DNA of 7,260 nucleotides from an uncultured Eubacteriales bacterium (GTDB taxonomy: Bacteria; Bacillota; Clostridia; Oscillospirales; Acutalibacteraceae): positions 1 to 7,260 of the forward strand of contig ONYV01000054.1 in NCBI GenBank assembly GCA_900322105.1, read 5' to 3'. A program made the translations under genes and the position numbers. Below the pieces are notes generated by a model. It saw only the letters and a program-made list of their open reading frames with translations, had not been told where the DNA came from and did no database searches. Positions 1-6,185 of this stretch are shown here, piece by piece; the first letter of the stretch is position 1, and each line of letters starts with the position of its first letter.

Positions 1-278
1 TCTATCGTGATGCCGCCTCTTGCCATTGCCAAAAAGTTATTATTGATAAAGACATTTTTTCCGATCACGATCTTGTCCAGCGCTGCGCCTGCAAGCGGCG
101 GTGCAACATAGCTGTTTTCACCGATCGAATCACCGAAAAGCTCTTTCAGCAGCAAAAAGTATTCCGCTGTTCTCGGCATTGTGTGATTGATGCGAAAGAG
201 CAGTTCTGCCTGACGGTCATATTCCTGCTGTTCCTCCTGTGTATGTTCTCTCATATCGACTCTGATCTCCTGCTGCAT
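1..278 (-). CDS. Maltose/galactoside-type O-acetyltransferase, 5' part (3' end outside window)
   Basis: The first 92 codons of a hexapeptide-repeat (left-handed beta-helix) acyltransferase are present; the gene continues past the left edge. The N-terminal 45 or so residues are helical and charged, in the position of the small Mac domain of maltose O-acetyltransferases. They are followed by LFGDSIGEN, then APPLAG, then IGKNVFINNNF, which is the typical entry into the hexapeptide coils. Members of this family transfer acetyl from acetyl-CoA to a sugar hydroxyl in the cytosol; the true acceptor cannot be told from sequence. The ATG at 278 is preceded by AAAGGA (293-288) at a spacing of 9. The gene starts 24 bases after the HD-GYP stop codon with no terminator between them, so the two are probably co-transcribed. 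The catalytic histidine of the family lies further downstream and is not visible here. Confidence 0.82.
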   Translation of the reverse strand, partial: MQQEIRVDMREHTQEEQQEYDRQAELLFRINHTMPRTAEYFLLLKELFGDSIGENSYVAPPLAGAALDKIVIGKNVFINNNFLAMARGGITI

Positions 279-302
279 GATGTTTCTTCCTTTCTGCTTG
301 TT

Positions 303-1616
303 TTATTCCGCGACCTGCCATGCCATACTTTTCTGAAACTCACTTAGTATGTCTCCGTCAAGGCTGCCTTCCTTTACCATATCGTTCAGGATCATAAAGG
401 CTTTTTCGGGCGGCATCGGTTTTTTATACGGTCTGTCCTTTGCGGTAAGCGCTTCATAGATATCAAGTATGGTGAGCAAGCGGACTTCAAAAGGAATCTG
501 TGGGGATGTCAGGTGCGCAGGATAGCCTTTGCCGTTGAGCAGTTCATGGTGTGAGGCTGCCCAGAACGGAACAGAGCGGTAACCGTCGGGAAATGCGACC
601 TGTTCGAGGATCCTGGCGGTAACGGACGCATGGCTTTGCATGATCTGCCGTTCTTCGTCTGTCAGCGTGCCTTTTCTGATCGAAAGCATTTTCACTTCCT
701 GCTCTGTCAGAACGGGCTGTTCTTCTCCGTTTTCATCGTGATAAGTGAGCTTTGACAGCTCCTGCACTTTTTGAAAGTCTTCCTCCGACAAAAAGCCTGA
801 CCGGTTGATACGATCAATGAACTCCATCGTTTTCGTAATATCTTCTGATTGTGTTTCATACTCCTGCTGTGTCAGTCTGCCCTCTAACACCGATATCCTG
901 CACAGCAGGCGCATTTTTGTCAGTCTGTCTTTCAAAATATCCAGCGAATGCCCCAGACGGTCGGATTTATCCATCACGCTCAGCGGTACTGCTAATTTTC
1001 CTACATCATGCAGCCACACGCTCATGATAAACGCATTCGCCTGTTCCTTTTCAAAACGGTGCGGGCTGTCTGTTGCATCCAGATACTTCAAAAACGCCGC
1101 TGCCATCATCACCATGTTTTTGGTATGGTTTGCGTTATAACGGGAACGCTCTTCAATGGCAGTCGACAACGCTCTGACCAGAGAGTCAAGAAGTGCAGCG
1201 GTCTGCTCGGCGTGTTTCAGCTTTATCTCGGCAAGCTCTGTAAGGTCACCGATCAGCACGATCACGCCTTCTTTCGGGTCGCTGCTTTTCATCAAGGAAG
1301 TCGACATTTTCAACTGACGATAGCTGTTTCCGTTAAAGTATCTGACCAGATTGATATGTGTTTTTTCATGATCGTAAACGGCGTCCAGAATAGCCTGATT
1401 GAAGTCGTCATTTTCTTTATCGTGAAAGAACACGTTCGCAAATTTTTTTCCGATCAGCTCATCTTTCGGTTTTCGCAAAATATCGGCTGCCGACTGATTG
1501 GCGTAATTGATCACGCCGCCTTTTCCGAACAGCAGCATACCTTCCGAAAGGTTTTCCAATATCCGTTCATACACCTGTTCATCTTCCATACCTGTATCCT
1601 GACCTCCATCCGTCAT
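303..1616 (-). CDS. PAS domain HD-GYP phosphohydrolase (probable cyclic-di-GMP phosphodiesterase)
   Basis: This is a 437-residue soluble protein. An N-terminal PAS domain (about residues 15-128, with GKGGVINYANQSA and a GDLTELAE exit) leads into a coiled-coil linker and a C-terminal HD-GYP domain. The metal-binding set looks complete: H164 (NANHTKN), H203-D204 with K207 (WLHDVGK), H329 (QSHAS), H356-H357 and G364-Y365-P366 (HHELLNGKGYP), and D385 (LDIYEAL). RPYK follows at 395-398. HD-GYP enzymes hydrolyse cyclic di-GMP, and some act on cGAMP; the PAS domain would sense a small ligand or redox state. No membrane segment is seen. About 100 residues, rich in charged helix, sit between KLAVP and KGTLTDEE, where the usual domain has about ten. 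I chose the ATG at 1616, which follows GGAGGAG. The frame stays open to an ATG at 1679 that lacks a ribosome binding site, and an ATG at 1589 is a serious alternative because of the overlapping promoter. Confidence 0.9.
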   Translation of the reverse strand: MTDGGQDTGMEDEQVYERILENLSEGMLLFGKGGVINYANQSAADILRKPKDELIGKKFANVFFHDKENDDFNQAILDAVYDHEKTHINLVRYFNGNSYRQLKMSTSLMKSSDPKEGVIVLIGDLTELAEIKLKHAEQTAALLDSLVRALSTAIEERSRYNANHTKNMVMMAAAFLKYLDATDSPHRFEKEQANAFIMSVWLHDVGKLAVPLSVMDKSDRLGHSLDILKDRLTKMRLLCRISVLEGRLTQQEYETQSEDITKTMEFIDRINRSGFLSEEDFQKVQELSKLTYHDENGEEQPVLTEQEVKMLSIRKGTLTDEERQIMQSHASVTARILEQVAFPDGYRSVPFWAASHHELLNGKGYPAHLTSPQIPFEVRLLTILDIYEALTAKDRPYKKPMPPEKAFMILNDMVKEGSLDGDILSEFQKSMAWQVAE

Positions 1617-1625
1617 TTCTCCTCC

Positions 1626-1654
1626 ATTATACCGCTTTTTTCTTCTGTTGTCCA
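1626..1654 (-). promoter_or_regulatory. Sigma-70/sigma-A type promoter for the HD-GYP gene
   Basis: Reading the minus strand, TGGACA (1654-1649) is followed by exactly 17 bases and then a perfect TATAAT (1631-1626), matching 11 of 12 consensus positions. It lies downstream of the terminator of the preceding unit, where a promoter for the HD-GYP/acetyltransferase pair is expected. The predicted RNA start, about seven bases on near 1619, is almost on top of the ATG at 1616. The mRNA would therefore be nearly leaderless for that start, or have a roughly 30-base leader for the ATG at 1589. Confidence 0.6.
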
Positions 1655-1741
1655 CATGACAAAAACCTGTTTTGCTCATAATTTGTTTACTCGTTCAAAA
1701 TCGCTGAACCCTTTTTCAGCGGAAAGAGGGTTTCCCTATAT

Positions 1742-1784
1742 AAAAAGCCTGCATACCCGAACTGATCTTCAGGTATGCAGGCTT
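1742..1784 (-). terminator. Intrinsic terminator after the sigma/anti-sigma unit
   Basis: A perfect 13-base inverted repeat pairs AAGCCTGCATACC (1745-1757) with GGTATGCAGGCTT (1772-1784) around a 14-base loop. On the minus strand the stem runs into TTTTTATAT, a usable U tract. It begins 8 bases after the stop codon of the membrane protein at 1793. The stem is strong and symmetric, but the plus-strand side has no good T run, so I read it as one-directional. Confidence 0.88.
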
Positions 1785-1792
1785 ACAATTTC

Positions 1793-2824
1793 TTAACGAT
1801 CGACAGAAACGATCTCTCCTGTGTCCGCATCTACAGCCACAACGAAAAATGCAAAAAATTTGTCCTCGATATCTCCATTCATCGACAGAGGGATCTTGCT
1901 GATATGAACATAGTAACACATCCTGCCGTCACGGTTTCTGATCTCTGTGATGATCTCCGCCTTTGTTTCATCGAAAGAAGGTACTTGATATCTGCCGCTT
2001 TTCAGCTCACGCAGCGCAAGCGTGACCGCTTCTTCTCTTGTGATGTTTCCGACATTTTGTTCCGAACCGCTCACCATCATTCTGACAAGATCACCGCTTT
2101 CGTCAAATGACAGTTGAACACTTAGAACCGTATGGGCAGTGCTGTTTTTGATATACGTTACATTCCAGTGCGGATAGGCGTCAGCGTCTTCTTCGATATC
2201 TATCGTTTTGCATTCGGCAAATTCAGGGAAGAACTCCTGTATCAGTTCCGATGAACGGCGGTGTATCTCTTCTTCGTTCGCTGTTTTTTCTGCTTCTGCA
2301 TAGTGAAGGCGGCTGATCTCACGCAGCCTGCCAAAGGGATCGAAACAGTAAAGATATCGTTCATCTTCATATACCGTATCTTCTGTGCGGTAAGAATGGA
2401 TCAAAGTCACCAGCTCAGATTCTTTTCTTTCGGACAGAAAAACCGTGCCGTACCGCTGTTCAAGCTGAAGCTGTCGGATGCCGCTGTGAGCGGAAGTGCC
2501 GCTCTCATTTGTACTTGCTGTTATGTCATCACATCCGTATGCTGCCGACACGTCGGATAACTGAGATGTATTCTGTTCTGTCGGATGAATACCTGCAAGT
2601 CTAACTGACAGCGGAACAGATACCACAAGGGCTGTCAGCATGGACACCAGCAGCAAAGCTCTGAATATTTTGTTTCGGCGCACCACCGACAAAGAGCTTT
2701 TATCTCCCTCTTCCTGCTCCTGTTTTTTCTCACGCAGCGCCGCATAGACCCTTTCAGAGATCGGCGGCAGTTCCAAAGCAGCTATATCCTTTGCCAGCTG
2801 CTGTTCAATTTCGCTGTGATTCAT
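1793..2824 (-). CDS. Membrane-anchored PepSY-like protein, probable anti-sigma factor
   Basis: This 343-residue protein has a charged cytosolic N-terminal part (1-52, ending in a basic VRRNK), one transmembrane helix (about 54-77) and a large outer domain. The C-terminal 95 or so residues resemble a PepSY domain: ITREEAVTLALRELKSG, then a strand with YYVHI, then VDADTGEIVSVD, a classic PepSY ending. Residues 170-233 look like a weaker related copy. The start overlaps the sigma factor stop as ATGA and has a strong GGGAGGAG (2838-2831) six bases upstream. The N-terminal part would be placed to hold the sigma factor at the membrane. It lacks the HxxxCxxC motif of zinc-binding anti-sigma domains, so the anti-sigma role is inferred from the operon and topology, not from a recognised domain. 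It could instead be another sigma-dependent envelope protein. The gene ends at a strong terminator. Confidence 0.75.
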   Translation of the reverse strand: MNHSEIEQQLAKDIAALELPPISERVYAALREKKQEQEEGDKSSLSVVRRNKIFRALLLVSMLTALVVSVPLSVRLAGIHPTEQNTSQLSDVSAAYGCDDITASTNESGTSAHSGIRQLQLEQRYGTVFLSERKESELVTLIHSYRTEDTVYEDERYLYCFDPFGRLREISRLHYAEAEKTANEEEIHRRSSELIQEFFPEFAECKTIDIEEDADAYPHWNVTYIKNSTAHTVLSVQLSFDESGDLVRMMVSGSEQNVGNITREEAVTLALRELKSGRYQVPSFDETKAEIITEIRNRDGRMCYYVHISKIPLSMNGDIEDKFFAFFVVAVDADTGEIVSVDR

Positions 2825-3375
2825 GTTGCTCTCCTCCCTTGATAATACGTTTTCAGTTTTCCGATCGCATACTGATATTTATTCCTCACCTTGTTATACG
2901 GCAGATCCAGAAGTTTTGCGACCTGCGGCAGCTTCATCTGCCCGAATATGTGCATGATAACGCACTGCTGTTCCAGCTCGTCCAAACATTTCAGCGCTTC
3001 GATCTGGTCAACGGAATTTTCTGCCAGTTCCAGACTCTCGTTCTGTTGTGCGAGTATTTCTTCTGTCAGTTCTGTTTCTTTCATCTGCGACTCCTTCTTT
3101 GCTTTCTTTTTTGCTGCGTTTACCATCACTTTGAACAGCCACCCTTTTGAATTTGTGATCGGCTTTTTTGAGCCGTACAGTACAATATTCATCATCACAT
3201 CCTGCAATACCTCTTCTGCGGATTCTCTTGTCGAAACAATGGACATAATAAACGCTAACATCCATCTGCCGTTTTCTTCATAGAAACATTTGAGAGATGC
3301 TTCATTGCCTGAGGATATTTCTGTTATGTACGATGATAATGTTTCTTCACTCAACTGTTCCATCGACAAAGGCAT
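2821..3375 (-). CDS. RNA polymerase sigma factor, ECF type (sigma-70 family)
   Basis: This 184-residue protein has the two-domain layout and size of ECF sigma factors. Region 2 (about residues 24-94) includes the stretch STRESAEEVLQDVMMNIV and the region 2.4-like SKGWLFKVMVNAAKKKAKKE. After an acidic linker, region 4 (about 124-180) shows LDELEQQCVIMHIFGQ followed by a helix-turn-helix at LPQVAKLLDLPYNKVRNKYQ that should read the -35 element. It would redirect RNA polymerase in response to a signal passed by the membrane protein encoded next, with which it overlaps by ATGA. The ATG at 3375 lies four bases after AAAGGA (3385-3380). The GTG immediately before it (3378) is too close to that site, and the next ATG (3360) too far. 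No target regulon can be read from this window. Low identity to well-known groups means I give no symbol. Confidence 0.88.
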   Translation of the reverse strand: MPLSMEQLSEETLSSYITEISSGNEASLKCFYEENGRWMLAFIMSIVSTRESAEEVLQDVMMNIVLYGSKKPITNSKGWLFKVMVNAAKKKAKKESQMKETELTEEILAQQNESLELAENSVDQIEALKCLDELEQQCVIMHIFGQMKLPQVAKLLDLPYNKVRNKYQYAIGKLKTYYQGRRAT

Positions 3376-3382
3376 CACGTCC

Positions 3383-3542
3383 TTTCACTATAATAGAGTC
3401 GCCTGATTTCACGTTTTGCTGAAAAAACCTAAATTTTTTTCACTAAAGATACGAAATAAGAGTCTGTTCGGTGAACTGAATAGATCAAGTTTTTCATAAA
3501 TATCCCCGTTGGATTTTGGCATATTTTCACAAAGCATTTCAC
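3383..3542 (-). repeat. Five GTGAAA hexamers upstream of the sigma gene
   Basis: In the 226-base gap between rnz and the sigma gene, GTGAAA occurs five times on the minus strand, at plus positions 3383-3388, 3407-3412, 3438-3443, 3525-3530 and 3537-3542. The copies nearest the gene flank a TATTAT (3395-3390) that could serve as a -10 element; a good -35 for the housekeeping sigma is absent. The copies could be sigma or regulator binding sites, or chance in AT-rich DNA. The rest of this gap holds only the rnz terminator and nothing else I recognise. Confidence 0.3.
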
Positions 3543-3545
3543 TCC

Positions 3546-3572
3546 AAAAAAGCGTACCCTGCGGTACGCTTT
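3546..3572 (-). terminator. Intrinsic terminator after rnz
   Basis: A perfect 10-base stem pairs AAAGCGTACC (3549-3558) with GGTACGCTTT (3563-3572) around the loop CTGC. On the minus strand it runs into a six-T tract (complement of 3546-3551). It sits about 30 bases beyond the rnz stop codon and closes the comEC-holA-RNase M5-rnz unit. Confidence 0.88.
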
Positions 3573-3601
3573 CCTGTTTGTATGATCGCTTTTCTGTCGG
3601 G

Positions 3602-4510
3602 TCATTCCTCAAAGAGAAGATCTTCTGTTTTTCCGTCAAAACCGCATTCTGTCTGCGGAAATACAGCAGACGCAAAGGAAAGCCCTTCTTCGGGGTATTC
3701 GAGCGACGGGCTGTAATGCGTCAGCCACAGCTTTTTGACCTGAGCCTGAGATGCTATCCCCGCAGCTTCCGAAAAGAGCATATGTCCTGTTTCAATGGCA
3801 CGTTCCAGCTTATCCTCCTCCGCAAACATCCCCTCGCAGATCAGAAGGTCGCTGCCTGCCGCATGAACAGCGATGTTTTTGACAGGTCGGGTATCGGTGG
3901 TATAGGTGACTTTCAAGCCCTTTCTCGGCGCTCCCAGCACCATATCTGAGGTATAGACCACGCCGTTATAGGTCACGCTGTCCTGATGCTGCAATTTTGA
4001 CCAGACTTTCAGCGGCACTTCATTTTTCAGCGCCTTTTCCTTGTCAAATTTCCCGACCCTTTTCAACTCAAAACAATACCCCAGACACGGCACGCCATGC
4101 CGTACACGAAACGGTGTGATCGTCAGCGGTTCGCTCTGAATGACGGTTCCGTCAGAGGGTATCTCGATAAAGCGTATGTCAAACGTCAGGTTCGGCGCGA
4201 TCAGGCACAGCGCGCGCACGATCGTTTCCAATCCCACAGGTCCGATCATCGTCAGCGGTTCTGTTCTGCCCTCGTTGCTCATCGTCAGCAGAAATCCCGG
4301 AAGACCTGAGATATGGTCGGCGTGAAAATGCGTAAAGCAGATCACGTCGATCGGCTTGCTTTTTTGTCCTGCCCATTTAAGGGCGATCTGCGTTCCCTCA
4401 CCGCAGTCGATCAGAACCGAATGACCGAACACCGACAGCAGGCAGCTTGAAAGCCAGCGGTTTTTCAGCGGCATCGTGCCGCCTGTTCCCAATAGTGTTA
4501 CACGTATCAT
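3602..4510 (-). CDS. rnz: Ribonuclease Z (tRNA 3' processing endonuclease, short form)
   Basis: This is a 302-residue metallo-beta-lactamase fold nuclease of normal length for bacterial RNase Z, which cuts the 3' trailer from tRNA precursors. Metal ligands can be read in order: H61, H63, D65, H66 in THFHADHISGLPG, H138 in RHGVPCLGY, D206 in TTDTRP, and H265 in LTHYSP. DCGEGTQ (35-41) is the usual N-terminal signature. The region FDKEKALKNEVPLKVWSKL (155-173) matches the part after the tRNA-binding exosite. H243 in GHMLFSEAA corresponds to the HxTxxEAA motif. The variant CEGMF replaces the common HEATF. The ATG at 4510 is preceded by GAGGA (4519-4515), which overlaps the RNase M5 stop codon, so the two are likely translationally coupled. 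The metal set is intact and I expect an active enzyme. Confidence 0.92.
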   Translation of the reverse strand: MIRVTLLGTGGTMPLKNRWLSSCLLSVFGHSVLIDCGEGTQIALKWAGQKSKPIDVICFTHFHADHISGLPGFLLTMSNEGRTEPLTMIGPVGLETIVRALCLIAPNLTFDIRFIEIPSDGTVIQSEPLTITPFRVRHGVPCLGYCFELKRVGKFDKEKALKNEVPLKVWSKLQHQDSVTYNGVVYTSDMVLGAPRKGLKVTYTTDTRPVKNIAVHAAGSDLLICEGMFAEEDKLERAIETGHMLFSEAAGIASQAQVKKLWLTHYSPSLEYPEEGLSFASAVFPQTECGFDGKTEDLLFEE

Positions 4511-4517
4511 ACTGTCC

Positions 4518-5117
4518 TCACTTCGCTCCCTCCTGCTGCATAAAGGCTGTCAGCTCATCCTTTGTCATCATCACATTCAGTACGGCAAGCATCCCGTTTG
4601 CCGTCATTTTTTCGGGCAGGTTCAGATGCTGTTTCAGCTTTCTGCGGTTTTCAGCGGCGTTGACGCTTCCTGACAAGCCCAGCGCATACAGATCGGCTTT
4701 TGTGATCTCGCAGGGCGTCCGCTCTTTTTTGCCGCTGATGCTGCATTCCGCCCCTGAACGGAGAATCGCTTCCATCAGTATCTCGTCCGAAATACCTTCC
4801 ACCCCTATCTTCCCTTCCTTGGACGGAGCATTTTTGCGCCGTTCCTTGCCGAGGATATCGGGAATATAAGCGTGTCTGATCTTATCCTTATCCACAACGC
4901 CCTTGAGAAAATTCCGTATCACAAAGCCTGCGCCGTCACTGTCTGTCAGGATCAGAATGCCACGACTTTCGGCAAGAGAACGGATGAGCCGCTGTTTTTC
5001 TTTATCCTTGAAAATACCGAAGCCTTCGGTCGTGATGATGAGACCATCAATAAAATTTGACAGTCTGATCTTATCGTACTTTCCCTCCACGATCACCGCT
5101 TCTTTTATCTTTAACAA
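4518..5117 (-). CDS. rnmV: Ribonuclease M5-like TOPRIM nuclease (5S rRNA maturation)
   Basis: This 199-residue protein has an N-terminal TOPRIM domain: VIVEGKYDK carries the catalytic glutamate E11, and LILTDSDGAG carries D59 and D61. A conserved AYIPDILGKERRK-EGKIGVEG segment follows, and then the C-terminal RNase M5 domain (about 115-195, formerly DUF4093). RNase M5 trims 5S rRNA precursors, in Bacillus with help from ribosomal protein L18. Start choice: the codon at 5117 is TTG, preceded by AGAGGTG (5131-5125) at a spacing of seven. The next ATG in frame is far inside the TOPRIM domain, and an in-frame stop lies just upstream, so TTG is well supported. The gene begins 15 bases after holA and ends seven bases before rnz. 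Two structured-RNA processing enzymes thus sit side by side. The Toprim form here is the clostridial version, so the exact substrate is inferred. Confidence 0.88.
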   Translation of the reverse strand: MLKIKEAVIVEGKYDKIRLSNFIDGLIITTEGFGIFKDKEKQRLIRSLAESRGILILTDSDGAGFVIRNFLKGVVDKDKIRHAYIPDILGKERRKNAPSKEGKIGVEGISDEILMEAILRSGAECSISGKKERTPCEITKADLYALGLSGSVNAAENRRKLKQHLNLPEKMTANGMLAVLNVMMTKDELTAFMQQEGAK

Positions 5118-5124
5118 ATTCGCA

Positions 5125-5131
5125 CACCTCT
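5125..5131 (-). promoter_or_regulatory. Ribosome binding site deciding the TTG start of RNase M5
   Basis: AGAGGTG, seven bases upstream of the TTG at 5117, is the only good start signal for this gene. It lies in the 15-base gap after the holA stop codon. Confidence 0.7.
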
Positions 5132-5132
5132 G

Positions 5133-6185
5133 TCAATTGCCGCTGTCGACTGTCATCAGCTTCGCCAGCAGCGTTTCAAGTAAGATCTGTCTGTCGGAGG
5201 GCTTGCTTTTGAGCTTGATGTCTGTGTCGAGTATCACATCAAGGATCTGCCGCAGCGCTCCCATGCTGTACCGTGACGCACGGGCAGAAGCGTTCTTCAG
5301 CAAAAATTCTCTTCTGCCGTATTTCAGATCTGCCGCTGCATCCGAATATGATCTTCCGCTTTCCGCAGCCACCTTTGCACGATACATATCAATGAACACC
5401 GAGCTGAGGGTCGACAGGATCACTTCCGCCTTTTCGTTCTGCTCAAATAACGCATATAACTGCTGATAGGCGCCGTTATAGTCATTTTGCGCAATACGGT
5501 CGGAAAGCGCAAAGATCCTCACCTCGGTATTTTTTGTCACAAGCAGCCGTATCATTTCCTCTGTGATCGTTTCACCGTTTGCATAAGCGCAAAGCTTGGC
5601 AATCTCGTTTTTCAGCGTTGTCATATCACTGCCGCAGTAGGAAATGATCTTAGCAGCGTTCACCGCCGAAAGCTGACATCCACCTTTTTCCGCCCATGAA
5701 ATGAGCTGCTTTTCCAGAGCAATATCTCCTCTTTTGGCAAGCTCCAGCACCGTGCCGCACTTTTCGATCACAGCGGTGATCTTTTGCAGCTTGCTGCTTT
5801 TCCTGCCGCCTTTTTTCTCTTCCTCTGCAAGGGTCGGCATGGTAAAGATCAGGATCGCCGCAGGAGAGATATCTTCGCAGAATGCCGTCAGACGTTTCAG
5901 GTCGCTGTCCGCCATACTGTCAAAGCGATAGTCGGACACGACCGTCACTTTGTATTCTGCTGTCAGCGGAAACTGTTCGCAGCAGTCAATGATCTCCTGC
6001 AATTCCGTTTCGGCAGGCAGCCGCACAAAATCGAAATCCGAAGGTTTTTTCCCTGCCGCTTTTTCACACAGTTTTTCGGTATAATGCCGCACCAAGAGCT
6101 TTTCTTCTCCGCAGATCAGATATACCCTGCTGAATTGTCCGCTGCTAAGGCTTTTTTTGAATTCCTGTTCACTCAGCTTAGCCAC
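5133..6185 (-). CDS. holA: DNA polymerase III delta subunit
   Basis: This 350-residue protein has the usual length and layout of the clamp-loader delta subunit, which opens the beta sliding clamp and helps load it onto primed DNA. The N-terminal AAA+-like domain opens with SRVYLICGEEKLLVRHYTEK (19-38), a family hallmark. The central domain contains TTLKNEIAKLCAYANG (189-204) and the segment VTKNTEVRIFALSD (216-229). The helical collar domain ends at KPSDRQILLETLLAKL (328-343). It starts with GTG at 6185, inside the last codons of comEC (13-base overlap), with GGAGGG (6198-6193) seven bases upstream. comEC followed by holA is a widespread gene order in Firmicutes, which strengthens both calls. 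Delta subunits are poorly conserved in sequence; here the assignment rests on motif plus context. Confidence 0.92.
   Translation of the reverse strand: MAKLSEQEFKKSLSSGQFSRVYLICGEEKLLVRHYTEKLCEKAAGKKPSDFDFVRLPAETELQEIIDCCEQFPLTAEYKVTVVSDYRFDSMADSDLKRLTAFCEDISPAAILIFTMPTLAEEEKKGGRKSSKLQKITAVIEKCGTVLELAKRGDIALEKQLISWAEKGGCQLSAVNAAKIISYCGSDMTTLKNEIAKLCAYANGETITEEMIRLLVTKNTEVRIFALSDRIAQNDYNGAYQQLYALFEQNEKAEVILSTLSSVFIDMYRAKVAAESGRSYSDAAADLKYGRREFLLKNASARASRYSMGALRQILDVILDTDIKLKSKPSDRQILLETLLAKLMTVDSGN

Noticed and set aside
1702..1721. A 7-base inverted repeat, CGCTGAA and TTCAGCG, between the terminator at 1742 and the HD-GYP promoter.
   Set aside because: It is short, has no T run on either side, and is not repeated elsewhere in the window. 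It could be an operator, but nothing supports that.
1008..1796. A 262-codon open frame on the plus strand opposite the HD-GYP gene.
   Set aside because: Its protein is rich in Cys, His and Phe in the way typical of antisense shadows, shows no domain, and crosses the HD-GYP promoter and the terminator.
3409..3675. An 88-codon open frame on the minus strand crossing the rnz terminator and the end of rnz.
   Set aside because: It overlaps the end of rnz in another frame, runs through the terminator stem, has no recognisable domain and no good ribosome binding site.
4903..5466. A 187-codon open frame on the plus strand opposite RNase M5 and holA.
   Set aside because: It is a serine-rich shadow of two well-supported genes and shows no family signature.
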